DNA from: Lactobacillus xylocopicola
GTDB taxonomy: Bacteria; Bacillota; Bacilli; Lactobacillales; Lactobacillaceae
Direction of reading: 5' to 3'
Assembly: GCF_033096005.1 (NCBI RefSeq)
Contig: NZ_AP026803.1
Span: forward strand, 1,358,001 to 1,422,000
DNA: 64,000 nucleotides
The notes under the pieces were generated by a model, which saw only the letters and a list, made by a program, of their open reading frames with translations, ran no database searches and was not told the DNA's origin. This document shows, one piece after another, positions 9,002 to 17,831 of the stretch (positions are counted from its first letter, which is position 1; each line of letters opens with the position of its first letter). The translations under genes were made by a program, and so were the position numbers.

Positions 9002-9755
9002 AAGCCCTCACTGTATTTGCATATGTTGCCTGGGCAACTTCTTCTAGTGGAATATTTTTCAGTTCAGCAAGCGCACGCGCCACGTAATAAACATTCCCCG
9101 GTTCATTCTGGCGACCGCGGTATGGTTTGGGTGTCAGAAACGGGGCATCAGTTTCAACTAAAAGCCGGTCTAGCGGCGTTTTTTGCGCAGATTCATGAAC
9201 TTCTGTCGCCTTCGTAAAAGAAACTACGCCGGAATAGGAAAAATAAACATTCAGATCGAGAAACTTGCTTAGCCACCTCGCATCGCCATTAAAGCTGTGC
9301 AGAATTGCACCATATTCTAGGTTGCTGCTTTGCAAAATCTCGTAGCAATCACCAAAGGCATCCCGCGTATGGATGTCCACTGGCATTTTTAGTTCGTGGG
9401 CTAGTTCAAGCTGGCGGGCAAAAACAGCCCGCTGCTGATCACGGGGCGCTTCATCCCAATAATAGTCCAGCCCAATCTCGCCCATTGCGACCACACCAGG
9501 CAGTTGCAGTTGTTCAATCAGCTCATCTTCAGCCGCTTGATTATAGTCCCCGGCAACGTCAGGACAGTAACCGACCATGGCATAAACTTGATCAAAGCGC
9601 TGAGCCAAGTCAATTGCCCCTTTATTAAAAGTCGGATCCTGACCCACACAAATTAGCTTGGTCACACCTAATTTCTGAGCGCGCTCAAGATAATATTCTT
9701 CTTTGCCGCGAAAAGGTTCATCTTGCAAGTGAGTATGATTATCAATTAGTTCCAT
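8988..9755 (-). CDS. tatD: TatD family metal-dependent hydrolase
   Basis: TatD proteins (YabD in Bacillus) are cytoplasmic metal-dependent DNases with an amidohydrolase TIM-barrel fold. The 255 residues include the first metal motif DNHTHL (5-10), GEIGLDYYWD near 92-101, HTRDAF near 129 and the late ETDAPFL motif near 203. The start codon overlaps the last base of the metG stop, so it is co-translated with the methionyl-tRNA synthetase gene. Confidence 0.94.
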   Translation of the reverse strand: MELIDNHTHLQDEPFRGKEEYYLERAQKLGVTKLICVGQDPTFNKGAIDLAQRFDQVYAMVGYCPDVAGDYNQAAEDELIEQLQLPGVVAMGEIGLDYYWDEAPRDQQRAVFARQLELAHELKMPVDIHTRDAFGDCYEILQSSNLEYGAILHSFNGDARWLSKFLDLNVYFSYSGVVSFTKATEVHESAQKTPLDRLLVETDAPFLTPKPYRGRQNEPGNVYYVARALAELKNIPLEEVAQATYANTVRAYGLN

Positions 9756-11731
9756 TAACCTAATTCTGCTCCCACTTCGTGTTCATCGCCTACTAAAGCC
9801 AACTTAACCATGCCACCTTGTTCACTTGAAAGCAGCATTCCTTGGCTCAAGTGTCCGAGCATCTTACGCGGTTTTAAGTTGGTCACAGCCAAGACCTTCT
9901 TATTTAACAGTTCACTGGCATTAGGGTAGAACTTGCGGATACCACTCAAAATTTGCCGCTCATTGCCATCGCCAAAGTCGAGCTGGAACTGCAACAACTT
10001 GTTCGAACCTTTAACCGGCTCAACTGCCAAGATTTTGCCGACTTGAATCTTGACCTTGTCAAAGTCATCAATTGTGATTTCCTTGGCTTGGCCCTGCTGG
10101 CTACGACTCTGCTTCTTTGGCTTGGCCTTGGCCATCTCATCTTTGATGTACTTAATTTCTTCTTCTGGCTTTAAGCGGGGATAGATTGGCGCGGCCTGTT
10201 CAACCACCTTAATCTGCCAGTCAAAGCCCCCAAATTCAAGGGTCTTGTGACCCTTATCCTGCCAGTCAAGACCCAACTGTCTAAACATTTCAACCGGTGT
10301 CTCAGTCATAATCGGGGCAATTAAGAGCGCAATTAACCGCAGACTTTCAGCCAAGTTAGACATTACCCGAGCTAATTCAGCCGTCTTCTTGTCCTTATTC
10401 AATGCCCATGGCCTTGTCTCATCGATATACTTATTAGCACGACTAATTAGTTGCCAGATATCCTCAATGGCCTGGGTAAAGTGAAGTGTGTCCATCTTTT
10501 CCTGGTAGTCCGCAATAGTCTCACTGGCAACGCGGGCTAAATCTTGACCAAACTCATCCTGGTCACCAGCCACCGGCTTGACTAGGCCAGCTTGATACTG
10601 ATTAATCATCGAAACTGTTCGATTAAGCAAGTTACCTAAGTCATTGGCCAAGTCATAATTGACGCGTTCAACGAAGTCTTCAGGAGTAAACACCCCATCT
10701 GCCCCAAATGGTAGCGCCCGCATCAAGTAGTAACGCAAGGCATCAACACCATAACGGCTGGTAATTGATTCAGGATAAACGGCATTACCCTTGGACTTGG
10801 ACATCTTGCCATCCTTCATGAGCACCCAGCCATGGCCAATAATGTGTTTAGGCAGGGGCAGCCCTAGGGCCATCAACATAATCGGCCAATAAATCGTATG
10901 GAAACGCACAATTTCCTTACCCACCAAGTGAATATCAGCTGGCCAAAACTGCTTAAATAGAGAATCATCCTCAGAACCATAACCCAGTGCCGTAATATAG
11001 TTGGACAGGGCATCGATCCAAACGTAGACCACATGCTTGGGATCACTTGGGACCGAAATGCCCCAAGAAACCGTTGTTCTCGTCACAGATAGATCTTCTA
11101 GGCCCGGTTTAATGAAGTTATTGACCATTTCCTTTTCGCGAGAATGCGGCAAGATGAACTCGGGGTGGTCTTGATAGTACTGGTAGAGGCGGTCAGCATA
11201 CTTACTCATCCTGAAGAAGTAAGACGGTTCTTTGACTAGCTGAACCTCGTGGCCGGACGGTGCCTTCCCGCCGATTACATTGCCGGTATCATCCTTATAG
11301 ACCTCGGCTAGCTGGGACTCAGTAAAGTATTCTTCATCTTCAACCGAATACCAACCGGTGTATTCGCCCAGGTAGATATCACCTTGCTGCAAGAGCTGTT
11401 CAAAAATCTGCTGCACTCCCCGGACATGCTCCTCATCAGTGGTTCGAATGAACTTGTCATAAGAGATATTCAGACTTTTCCACAGCTTTTGATAGGTCGC
11501 TGCCATTCGATCCACAAATTCTTGCGGCTTAATGCCTTGTTCTGCAGCTTTTTGTTCAATCTTAAGACCGTGCTCATCGGTCCCCGTCAAAAAGAAGGTA
11601 TCATAGCCCTGACTCCGCTTGTAGCGCGCCATTACATCGGCTGCAATCGTCGTATATGCATTACCAATGGTCAAGCGACCAGATGGGTAATAAATTGGGG
11701 TCGTGATATAAAAAGTTTTTTGCTCAGCCAT
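9755..11731 (-). CDS. metG: Methionyl-tRNA synthetase with C-terminal tRNA-binding domain
   Basis: MetRS charges initiator and elongator tRNA-Met. The 658 residues hold the class I catalytic core, the KMSKS loop (GKMSKSKGNAVYPES) near residue 310, a helical anticodon domain, and a C-terminal EMAP-like tRNA-binding domain (about 550-658, with KVKIQVGKILAVEPV). The first signature, normally HIGH, reads TIGN in SGRLTIGNAYTT, so both histidines are replaced. I believe related lactobacilli share this, but cannot check. The Cys-type zinc knuckle is not evident, matching the zinc-less Gram-positive form. It is the first gene of metG-tatD-rnmV-rsmA. Confidence 0.96.
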   Translation of the reverse strand: MAEQKTFYITTPIYYPSGRLTIGNAYTTIAADVMARYKRSQGYDTFFLTGTDEHGLKIEQKAAEQGIKPQEFVDRMAATYQKLWKSLNISYDKFIRTTDEEHVRGVQQIFEQLLQQGDIYLGEYTGWYSVEDEEYFTESQLAEVYKDDTGNVIGGKAPSGHEVQLVKEPSYFFRMSKYADRLYQYYQDHPEFILPHSREKEMVNNFIKPGLEDLSVTRTTVSWGISVPSDPKHVVYVWIDALSNYITALGYGSEDDSLFKQFWPADIHLVGKEIVRFHTIYWPIMLMALGLPLPKHIIGHGWVLMKDGKMSKSKGNAVYPESITSRYGVDALRYYLMRALPFGADGVFTPEDFVERVNYDLANDLGNLLNRTVSMINQYQAGLVKPVAGDQDEFGQDLARVASETIADYQEKMDTLHFTQAIEDIWQLISRANKYIDETRPWALNKDKKTAELARVMSNLAESLRLIALLIAPIMTETPVEMFRQLGLDWQDKGHKTLEFGGFDWQIKVVEQAAPIYPRLKPEEEIKYIKDEMAKAKPKKQSRSQQGQAKEITIDDFDKVKIQVGKILAVEPVKGSNKLLQFQLDFGDGNERQILSGIRKFYPNASELLNKKVLAVTNLKPRKMLGHLSQGMLLSSEQGGMVKLALVGDEHEVGAELG

Positions 11732-11780
11732 ATTTTTCTCCTTAAGTTTTGTCTAACTTCATTATATTATACTACATCAC

Positions 11781-11815
11781 TAAAAAAGAGAATTCCGGAC
11801 GGAATCCTCTTTTCA
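11781..11815 (-). terminator. Terminator of mgtA
   Basis: On the minus strand AAAAGAGGATTCCG pairs with CGGAATTCTCTTTTTT, with one mismatch, and ends in six T residues 25 bases after the mgtA stop. It isolates mgtA from metG. Confidence 0.9.
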
Positions 11816-11839
11816 AACGAGCCCTTTTTACTAGTAGCG

Positions 11840-14530
11840 CTAAATTAAGAACTCTTCACTTTTCAGGTAAAAGTGCTTAATCACCGTGGTGAGTAAAATA
11901 TAGAGCACTAAAATTCCTAGCACAATCCACATGAAACTCATTGGGAGCTCGCCAAACTTTAGTTTGTTGCTCAAAAACGAGAATGGAATCAGCGTACCAA
12001 TAATACTTGCACCAAAGGTGGACAAGATGACCGTGGCCGTAGCATGCTGACCCACAAAAGGCAAGCGCGGATCGCGCAAGGCATGGATAACCATTTCTTG
12101 AGTCCAAAGCGACTCAATAAACCAACCCGTGTGGAACAATGCAATAAAGGCAACCTGTTGAGCGGGGCTAATCGCATTATAGTTACCGCCAACCAGGTGC
12201 GGGCAGATCACAAAGTACAGCAAGCCAAAAGTTAAAATATCAAAGACTGAGGAAGTCGGTCCAAAGTAAAACATAAACTTCGGCAGTTTTTTGGTTGACC
12301 AAGTCCGTGGTACTTTCAGGTACTCATTATCCATATCATCAAAAGGTAGTGACAAACAACTGGTGCCATACAGCAGGTCCAAAACCAGTAACTGGAGCGG
12401 GAGCATCGGCAAAAATGGCAAGAAAGAGGAGGCCACTAATATTGACAAGATATTACCGAAGTTGGAGGAAAGAGTAATCTTGATATACTTCATCGTGTTG
12501 CCAAAGACTTTACGACCAATCCGAACCCCCGTTTCGAGCACATTGAGATCCTTATGCAACAAGATAATATCAGCAGACTCTTTAGCAATATCAACGGCCG
12601 TATCAACTGAAATTGAAACATCAGCGGCTTTCATTGCGGGAGCATCATTAATCCCATCGCCCATATAACCGACCGTATGCCCGTTTTGCTTCAGCAAGTT
12701 AATAATTTTAGTCTTATCTTCTGGTGAAAGTTTGACAAAAATATTGCATTCTTCAACCATCTTGGCTAGCTCTTCCGGTTTTTTACCTTCTAAATCTGCG
12801 CCGGAATAAACCGTATCAACGTTCAACCCCACCTGCAGACCAACCGTTCTGGTAACGGCCTCATTGTCGCCAGTCAAGATCTTAACGGTGATTCCATCAC
12901 CCTTAAGACGGGCCAGAGCGACTTTGGCACTCTCCTTGGGCGGATCAAGAAAGGCTAAAAACCCGCAAAGAATTAGCTCATTTTCATCCTTGACCGAAAA
13001 TTCGCCCACTGGGGCCGGATTCCGCTTATAGCCAATCATAATCACGCGCAGGCCATCATCATTCATGTTGTTGACCTTTTCCATTACCTTTTGTTTACGC
13101 TCTGGGGTTAGCGGCAGAATCTGGCCATCGACCTCAAGCTTGGTAGCAACAGCCATCATTTCTTCAGAAGCGCCCTTGGTTACCAGCAAGTGTTCGCCAT
13201 GTTCACGATCAGCGTTCTCAACCACAACACTCATGCGCCGTCTGGAGAAGTCGAAGGGGATTTCATCAATCTTGTTATAATCACGCTGGATTTCACTAAT
13301 ATCGAGTTCGTCACCGGCAGCCTCGATAATTGCCTTGTCAATCAGATTCTTCATCCCCGTTTGATAATTAGCATTGATGTAGCCCATTTCCAAAATCCGC
13401 GGGTTTTCGTGCAAGTTCAAGTCATAATGGCGTTCTAGTACGACCTTGTCCTGGGTAAGTGTTCCCGTCTTGTCGGTACACAGGATGTCAGCAGAGCCAA
13501 AATTCTGAATCGAGTTCATTTTTTTGACGATTGTCCCCTTTTTGGACATCTCAATTGAACCCTTAACTAAGTTAGTGGTAACAATTACCGGCAGCATCTC
13601 TGGAGTCAGACCAACTGCGGTCGCAATCGAAAAGATCAAGGCATTAACCCAGTCACCCTTAGTTAGACCATTAATAATTAATACTAGCGGCGCAATGACT
13701 GCCGTCATAACAATCAAAAGTTTAGAAACGTTCTTGATCCCCACGTCAAAAGTCGTGTTCTTAACATCACTGTGGGCAATGTCATGCGCCAGCTTGCCAA
13801 ACATGGTCCGCTCACCCGTGGCAAAAACTACACCTAAGCCAGAACCAGAAACAATTGTCGTTCCCTCGTAGAGAATGTTGGGGTAATCCAGATAGTCACG
13901 ATCTTGACCTAATTGCGGTTTCTTAGTCGCAATTTTTTCAACTGGATTTGATTCACCATTGAGCGAACTAGATGAACAAAAGAGGTCTTTACTAGTAAGT
14001 AACCGCATGTCTGCCGGCACCATATCACCAGCAGCCAGACGAATTACATCACCAACCACCACCTTGCTGGTATCGATCTCCTGGTCCTTGCCATCCCGGA
14101 TGATATCCGTGGTAACCGAAACCATTTTTAAAAGTGCTTCAACGGCACTAGAAGATTTGACATTTTGGATAAAACTAGTAATCCCTGAAATGACCACCAT
14201 CGTGAGCATGATGGCAACTGTACTCAGATCTTTTTCTCCGGCCGGTACAAAAATATAGTCGGTACAGAGAGAAATTGCGGCCAGGGCTAATAAGACCAAC
14301 GTAAACGGCGTTATAAAGGCCTCAGCTAGAAACTGCAGCTTAGAGTTGCGCTTACCAGACGCGATTGTATTGGAACCAAATTCCTCCCGGTTTTTTTCTG
14401 CTTGACTACTGGTCAGTCCGTCGCTGCTTGCATGGAGCCTTGCGAGTGTCTCCGCCCTATCCTCATTGGCAATGGCTTTGACTAGCTCCAGGTCCTTGTT
14501 GCTAGCAACTTCAGTTGGTTTTCTCAGCAT
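11840..14530 (-). CDS. mgtA: Magnesium-translocating P-type ATPase
   Basis: MgtA imports Mg2+ at the expense of ATP. The 896-residue protein shows the P3B-type ATPase order: N-terminal cytoplasmic segment, two membrane helices, actuator domain (LNGESNPVEK near 190-200), phosphorylation motif CTDKTGTLT near residue 352, the TGDNEAVT and GDGINDAPAM hinge motifs near 540 and 620, and a C-terminal block of about six helices. The frame extends to a TTG at 14554, but AAAGGAG sits 8 bases before an ATG at 14530, which I take as start. Expression is controlled by the M-box riboswitch in its leader. Confidence 0.96.
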   Translation of the reverse strand: MLRKPTEVASNKDLELVKAIANEDRAETLARLHASSDGLTSSQAEKNREEFGSNTIASGKRNSKLQFLAEAFITPFTLVLLALAAISLCTDYIFVPAGEKDLSTVAIMLTMVVISGITSFIQNVKSSSAVEALLKMVSVTTDIIRDGKDQEIDTSKVVVGDVIRLAAGDMVPADMRLLTSKDLFCSSSSLNGESNPVEKIATKKPQLGQDRDYLDYPNILYEGTTIVSGSGLGVVFATGERTMFGKLAHDIAHSDVKNTTFDVGIKNVSKLLIVMTAVIAPLVLIINGLTKGDWVNALIFSIATAVGLTPEMLPVIVTTNLVKGSIEMSKKGTIVKKMNSIQNFGSADILCTDKTGTLTQDKVVLERHYDLNLHENPRILEMGYINANYQTGMKNLIDKAIIEAAGDELDISEIQRDYNKIDEIPFDFSRRRMSVVVENADREHGEHLLVTKGASEEMMAVATKLEVDGQILPLTPERKQKVMEKVNNMNDDGLRVIMIGYKRNPAPVGEFSVKDENELILCGFLAFLDPPKESAKVALARLKGDGITVKILTGDNEAVTRTVGLQVGLNVDTVYSGADLEGKKPEELAKMVEECNIFVKLSPEDKTKIINLLKQNGHTVGYMGDGINDAPAMKAADVSISVDTAVDIAKESADIILLHKDLNVLETGVRIGRKVFGNTMKYIKITLSSNFGNILSILVASSFLPFLPMLPLQLLVLDLLYGTSCLSLPFDDMDNEYLKVPRTWSTKKLPKFMFYFGPTSSVFDILTFGLLYFVICPHLVGGNYNAISPAQQVAFIALFHTGWFIESLWTQEMVIHALRDPRLPFVGQHATATVILSTFGASIIGTLIPFSFLSNKLKFGELPMSFMWIVLGILVLYILLTTVIKHFYLKSEEFLI

Positions 14531-14566
14531 CTTCATCACTCCTTTTCTTTCCAAAACACAAACAAA

Positions 14567-14773
14567 CTAAAAAGAGATCGCCCTCATACCGCTGGCGACC
14601 CCCTTTTAAACAAGGTATCATTAATACTCGTCGTTCAGTTTTAACACTACGTGACGTAAGCTCAGGCTAGCTATCTGGTTACCGCCTTATCTCGACGGTA
14701 ACTATTTAACTCATTGGCATCTCTGGATGTTTCTGAGCGATAGCATTTGTTCACGTAGGAGTCTCACCTAACA
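14567..14773 (-). promoter_or_regulatory. M-box (ykoK) Mg2+ riboswitch with terminator
   Basis: The mgtA leader on the minus strand shows the M-box pattern: the opening GTTAGGTGAGACTCCTA (14757-14773), an inner GCCAATGAGTTAAATAG region, the ATAAGGCGGTAACC arm, and a closing segment ending near 14607. The expression platform follows directly. GGGGTCGCC pairs with GGCGATCTC and leads into five T residues (14567-14608), an intrinsic terminator. From known M-box behaviour, high Mg2+ favours the terminator and low Mg2+ lets mgtA be read. A family model match would settle exact boundaries. Confidence 0.93.
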
Positions 14774-14803
14774 GTTTATTTGTTTTATTTGATTTGCACT
14801 GTG

Positions 14804-14833
14804 AGTGTAATACACATCACCAACTTAAGTCAA
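14804..14833 (-). promoter_or_regulatory. Promoter of the mgtA M-box leader
   Basis: On the minus strand a TTGACT -35 (14828-14833) and a TACACT -10 (14804-14809) are 18 bases apart, about 30 bases upstream of the first M-box residue. The odd palindrome GTGTAATACAC covers the -10, flanked by GTGA and TCAC at 14801-14820, so a protein operator may add to riboswitch control (inference). Confidence 0.65.
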
Positions 14834-14838
14834 CCCAT

Positions 14839-15417
14839 TTACTTATTTTTTGAGTGCAAGTTATTTTTAAAGAATAAAGCCAGTCCCCCCAAAACGACCA
14901 CGAGGGCTAGGGCAATTGGAAGTGCTAGCCGGTGGGGATGCGTGATTTGGGCGCGTTCCTCCGCCGACAAGTCGTACTTATCAAGCGAATACTGATACTG
15001 TTGGTCAATGGTGGTCGCACATGCTCTAAAGACGAAGCGTAAGCCTTGATTAAATTTTTGGCGGTTATTGCTGCGCAAGCGGTCGGACTGTGCCCGAATG
15101 ATGCTACCGCGAATATCCGCGGTAAAGCCGCCGTGTAAGTCCTTACTGGTATAAATCTGGACGTTACGCTTCTGATCTTTACTACCTACCACGATAAAGA
15201 CGGTGTGTTTATACTTACTCAGTTTTTTGGGCGTTAAATGATTCACCCGGTTTACTGTCTGCACAATAATTCGCGGTTGCTCACTCGTCTGCAGATAACG
15301 ATCGTTCTTAGCCATAATCAACTTACTGGTTTCACGGTCCAGCAGATGACTATTGTCTTTGACGTTGGGATTGGTAAAAGCCGTCATCGTGCAAAACACC
15401 CCCACCAAGGCAAGCAT
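14839..15417 (-). CDS. TPM-domain membrane protein
   Basis: The protein has an N-terminal hydrophobic segment, an extracytoplasmic domain of the TPM (YgcG) type, and a C-terminal membrane helix (PIALALVVVLGGLALFF) followed by a short basic tail. TPM domains are ancillary domains of envelope proteins, with suggested phosphatase or photosystem-repair roles in other organisms; no function is established here. The open frame extends to 15510 inside comEB, but the stretch beyond 15430 is shadow. The ATG at 15417 (192 residues) or a TTG at 15426 is more likely. No strong ribosome site is seen, so translation is probably coupled to comEB, whose stop is 11 bases upstream. Confidence 0.72.
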   Translation of the reverse strand: MLALVGVFCTMTAFTNPNVKDNSHLLDRETSKLIMAKNDRYLQTSEQPRIIVQTVNRVNHLTPKKLSKYKHTVFIVVGSKDQKRNVQIYTSKDLHGGFTADIRGSIIRAQSDRLRSNNRQKFNQGLRFVFRACATTIDQQYQYSLDKYDLSAEERAQITHPHRLALPIALALVVVLGGLALFFKNNLHSKNK

Positions 15418-15427
15418 TAACGTCAAC

Positions 15428-15907
15428 TTAGTTTTCAACGTCTGCCAGCATTTGAGCCAATTGCTCCACGTAGTCGCGGTCAATTTTAATTTGCTCATAG
15501 GGCACCCCACATTCTTTAAACAACGCTATGGTTAACGGACTATCATGATAGTCAAAGTAATAATTAACTTTTTTGACTCCGGCCTGCGTCAGTGCTTTGG
15601 CACAATTGTAACAAGGAAAGTGCGTTACATAGATTTCCGTAGCGGCAGTCGAAACTCCGTTCTTGGCACATTGAATCAACGAGTTCATTTCCGAGTGAAT
15701 TGTCCGCACACAATGCCCATCCACCATCTGATGACCGACGTCATCACAATGCGGAGCCCCCGTCACGGAACCGTTGTAGCCGGTTCCGATAATTCGATTG
15801 TCCTTGACCAAGACACTACCAACAAGCGCTCGCGCACAAGTTGAGCGTTGGGCAATCACCAGTGCTTGCATCATAAAGTATTGTTTCCAAGGAATCCGTT
15901 TACGCAT
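15428..15907 (-). CDS. comEB: dCMP deaminase (ComE operon protein 2 family)
   Basis: This enzyme deaminates dCMP to dUMP, feeding thymidylate synthesis. The 159-residue protein has the zinc-binding set of the cytidine/deoxycytidylate deaminase fold: HSEMN (His ligand and catalytic Glu) near residue 72 and PCYNCAKAL with two Cys ligands near 98-103. In Bacillus the homologue sits in the comE locus; here it follows trpS by 3 bases, so it is probably co-transcribed with trpS and not with competence genes. Confidence 0.94.
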   Translation of the reverse strand: MRKRIPWKQYFMMQALVIAQRSTCARALVGSVLVKDNRIIGTGYNGSVTGAPHCDDVGHQMVDGHCVRTIHSEMNSLIQCAKNGVSTAATEIYVTHFPCYNCAKALTQAGVKKVNYYFDYHDSPLTIALFKECGVPYEQIKIDRDYVEQLAQMLADVEN

Positions 15908-15910
15908 TTT

Positions 15911-16930
15911 TTACCTCTTAAAGTAATTCAGGCCAATTGCCTCACGCACCTCAGTCAGAGTTTGATTAGCTACTTGATTGGCCTGGTCTGAGCCTGCTAC
16001 CAGCATCTCCTCAACCTCAGCTAAATTTTGCTCAAAGTGGGCCCGGCGAGCCCGAATTGGACTCAATTCTGCTTCCATTACTTCGTTCAGGTAACGTTTA
16101 ATTTTGACATCGCCCAAGCCACCTTTTTGGTAATCTTCTTTCAATTCTGCTACCTTATCCTTATCAGGGGCAAAAATATCAAGATAGGTAAAGACCGTAT
16201 TACCTTCAACCTTGCCTGGATCCTCGACATGAATATGCCCCGGATCAGTGTACATTGACATGATCTTCTGCTTGACAGTTGCTGCATCATCAGACAGGTA
16301 AATCGCATTATTCAATGACTTGGACATTTTGGCATTGCCATCGAGTCCAGGCAACCGCCCCTGGCCTTGGGTCGGAAAATAACCTTCCGGTTCAACCAGC
16401 ACCTGACAATTATATACACGGTTGAAAGTCCGCACGATCTCACGGGTTTGTTCAAGCATCGGTGCCTGATCATCGCCAACCGGCACCAGTGTTGCTTTAA
16501 AGGCCGTAATATCGGCTGCTTGAGACACTGGATAATTCAAAAAGCCTACTGGTAGGGACTCAGTAAAGCCTTTTTGCTTAATCTCAGCCTTCACAGTGGG
16601 ATTACGCTCCAAGCGGCTAACCGTTACCAGGTCCATATAATAAGCTGTCAGTTCGAACAAAGCTGGAATTTGCGACTGCACGAAGATGGTTGAAATAGTT
16701 GGATCAAGTCCCACCGCCAGATAGTCCAGGGCAACTTGCACGAGGCTGGTGCGGATTTTTTCGGGATCACGGGCATTGTCAGTCAGGGCCTGAGTGTCGG
16801 CAATCATAATGAACGGGTGGTAATCACCAGTATTTTGCAGTCTAACCCGATTTTTTAAAGAACCAATGTAGTGGCCCACATGCAATCTCCCAGTTGGGCG
16901 ATCGCCTGTTAGGATAACTTTCTTATTCAT
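15911..16930 (-). CDS. trpS: Tryptophanyl-tRNA synthetase
   Basis: TrpRS charges tRNA-Trp. At 339 residues it has the family's usual length. The class I signatures are intact: [13 protein letters not shown] (HIGH, residues 12-24) and [11 protein letters not shown] (KMSKS, near 203-213). [15 protein letters not shown] stretch lies between them. The leader to the divergent SRAP gene is only about 100 bases and shows no T-box. A TATAAT -10 on the minus strand lies in that gap. Confidence 0.97.
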   Translation of the reverse strand: MNKKVILTGDRPTGRLHVGHYIGSLKNRVRLQNTGDYHPFIMIADTQALTDNARDPEKIRTSLVQVALDYLAVGLDPTISTIFVQSQIPALFELTAYYMDLVTVSRLERNPTVKAEIKQKGFTESLPVGFLNYPVSQAADITAFKATLVPVGDDQAPMLEQTREIVRTFNRVYNCQVLVEPEGYFPTQGQGRLPGLDGNAKMSKSLNNAIYLSDDAATVKQKIMSMYTDPGHIHVEDPGKVEGNTVFTYLDIFAPDKDKVAELKEDYQKGGLGDVKIKRYLNEVMEAELSPIRARRAHFEQNLAEVEEMLVAGSDQANQVANQTLTEVREAIGLNYFKR

Positions 16931-17027
16931 TCTATCTTGCCTTCCTTGAACTTTTAAAACCTATTTCATCTGCTAATTATAGTCAATTCTACCAAAAATC
17001 AAGTGATGATTAAATACGGAGAGAAAA

Positions 17028-17630
17028 ATGTGCAATCAATTTCAATTAGCCAGTCTGGCTGAAATTAGCAAATATCTGATACAGGACTTAAACTTACCAC
17101 TGGTCGAACCAGCTGCTCAGCTTCCGCAAGCGCAGCAAATCTTTCCCCAAGCGGCTGCACCTGTCTTGCTTTTTCAAGATAAGCAGTTAATCTTAGACAA
17201 AAAGACCTGGGGTTATCCCAGTTTATTCGCCAACAAGGTAATCTTCAATGCTCGTATTGAACGCTTTTTTGCGGAAAAACCGTCGCTGTGGAACAGCTCC
17301 TTTGCCAAACGGCGTTGTCTCATTATTGCCAAGCAATTCTTTGAATCCGGGCCGCAAACTTATCTAGCTAGCAACGGCCGCCGTTACCATGAACGTTTCA
17401 GTTTTCGCAATGAAACTGAACCATTGACCTTAATTGCCGGAATTTATCAAGAAGACCATTTCGCCATGGTGACGACTGCCCCTAATTCAGTGATGGCACC
17501 ACTTCATGACCGAATGCCCTTAGTCATTCAACCCCAGGAATTGCGGCAGTGGCTCTTTCAAAACTTTACTTCATTGCTTGACCGTAGTCAGATACCCCTA
17601 GCTGTCAGCAAAATACCGCAAAGACAATAG
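17028..17630 (+). CDS. SRAP (HMCES/YedK) family protein
   Basis: SRAP proteins form a covalent thiazolidine link with abasic sites in single-stranded DNA, shielding them. The initiator Met is followed directly by Cys2, which becomes the catalytic N-terminal residue. The other family residues are present: NARIE (Asn-Ala-Arg, near 74-78), FFESG with the Glu near 104, and HDRMPL with the His near 160. At 200 residues it is slightly shorter than Escherichia coli YedK. It stands alone, divergent from trpS, and is preceded by GGAGAG. No SOS box is visible upstream. Confidence 0.92.
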   Translation: MCNQFQLASLAEISKYLIQDLNLPLVEPAAQLPQAQQIFPQAAAPVLLFQDKQLILDKKTWGYPSLFANKVIFNARIERFFAEKPSLWNSSFAKRRCLIIAKQFFESGPQTYLASNGRRYHERFSFRNETEPLTLIAGIYQEDHFAMVTTAPNSVMAPLHDRMPLVIQPQELRQWLFQNFTSLLDRSQIPLAVSKIPQRQ

Positions 17631-17680
17631 CCAATCTGCTACTTTTGCTAGTTACCGGTCTAAATTTTTTAAATCGAAAC

Positions 17681-17709
17681 TTGGATTTAGACCAAAAACA
17701 TGGTAAACT
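17681..17709 (+). promoter_or_regulatory. Promoter of tRNA-Gly
   Basis: A TTGGAT -35 (17681-17686) and a TAAACT -10 (17704-17709) are separated by 17 bases, 11 bases before the mature tRNA 5' end. The -35 lies in a 9-bp inverted repeat, GGTCTAAAT (17657-17665) with ATTTAGACC (17685-17693). Confidence 0.7.
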
Positions 17710-17720
17710 GGTTCAGTAAT

Positions 17721-17791
17721 GCGGGTATAGTTTAATGGTAGAACGTTAGCTTCCCAAGCTGAAGATGCGGGTTCGATTCACGCTATCCGCT
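17721..17791 (+). tRNA. tRNA-Gly(CCC)
   Basis: A complete cloverleaf can be drawn: acceptor GCGGGTA/TATCCGC, D-stem GTTT/GAAC, anticodon stem TTAGC/GCTGA around loop TTCCCAA (anticodon CCC), variable AGAT, and T-stem GCGGG/CACGC. The T-stem has one G-A mismatch (positions 52-62). No CCA is encoded. The gene has its own promoter and terminator. The CCC isoacceptor is usually the minor glycine tRNA. Confidence 0.9.
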
Positions 17792-17792
17792 T

Positions 17793-17829
17793 GAAAAAAA
17801 AGGCAATGACTTAAGTCATTGCCTTTTTT
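17793..17829. terminator. Bidirectional terminator between tRNA-Gly and the CPBP gene
   Basis: A perfect hairpin, AAGGCAATGACTT/AAGTCATTGCCTT, is flanked by A and T runs on both sides, so it can end the tRNA transcript (plus) and the CPBP-like gene (minus). Confidence 0.92.
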
Positions 17830-17831
17830 TG

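Noticed and set aside
9305..9628. 107-codon plus-strand frame opposite tatD
   Set aside because: Pro/Gln/His-rich shadow translation of a conserved gene; no start signals.
16931..17027. T-box upstream of trpS
   Set aside because: The gap is under 100 bases and lacks the GGGTGG-ACCACG element and a terminator.
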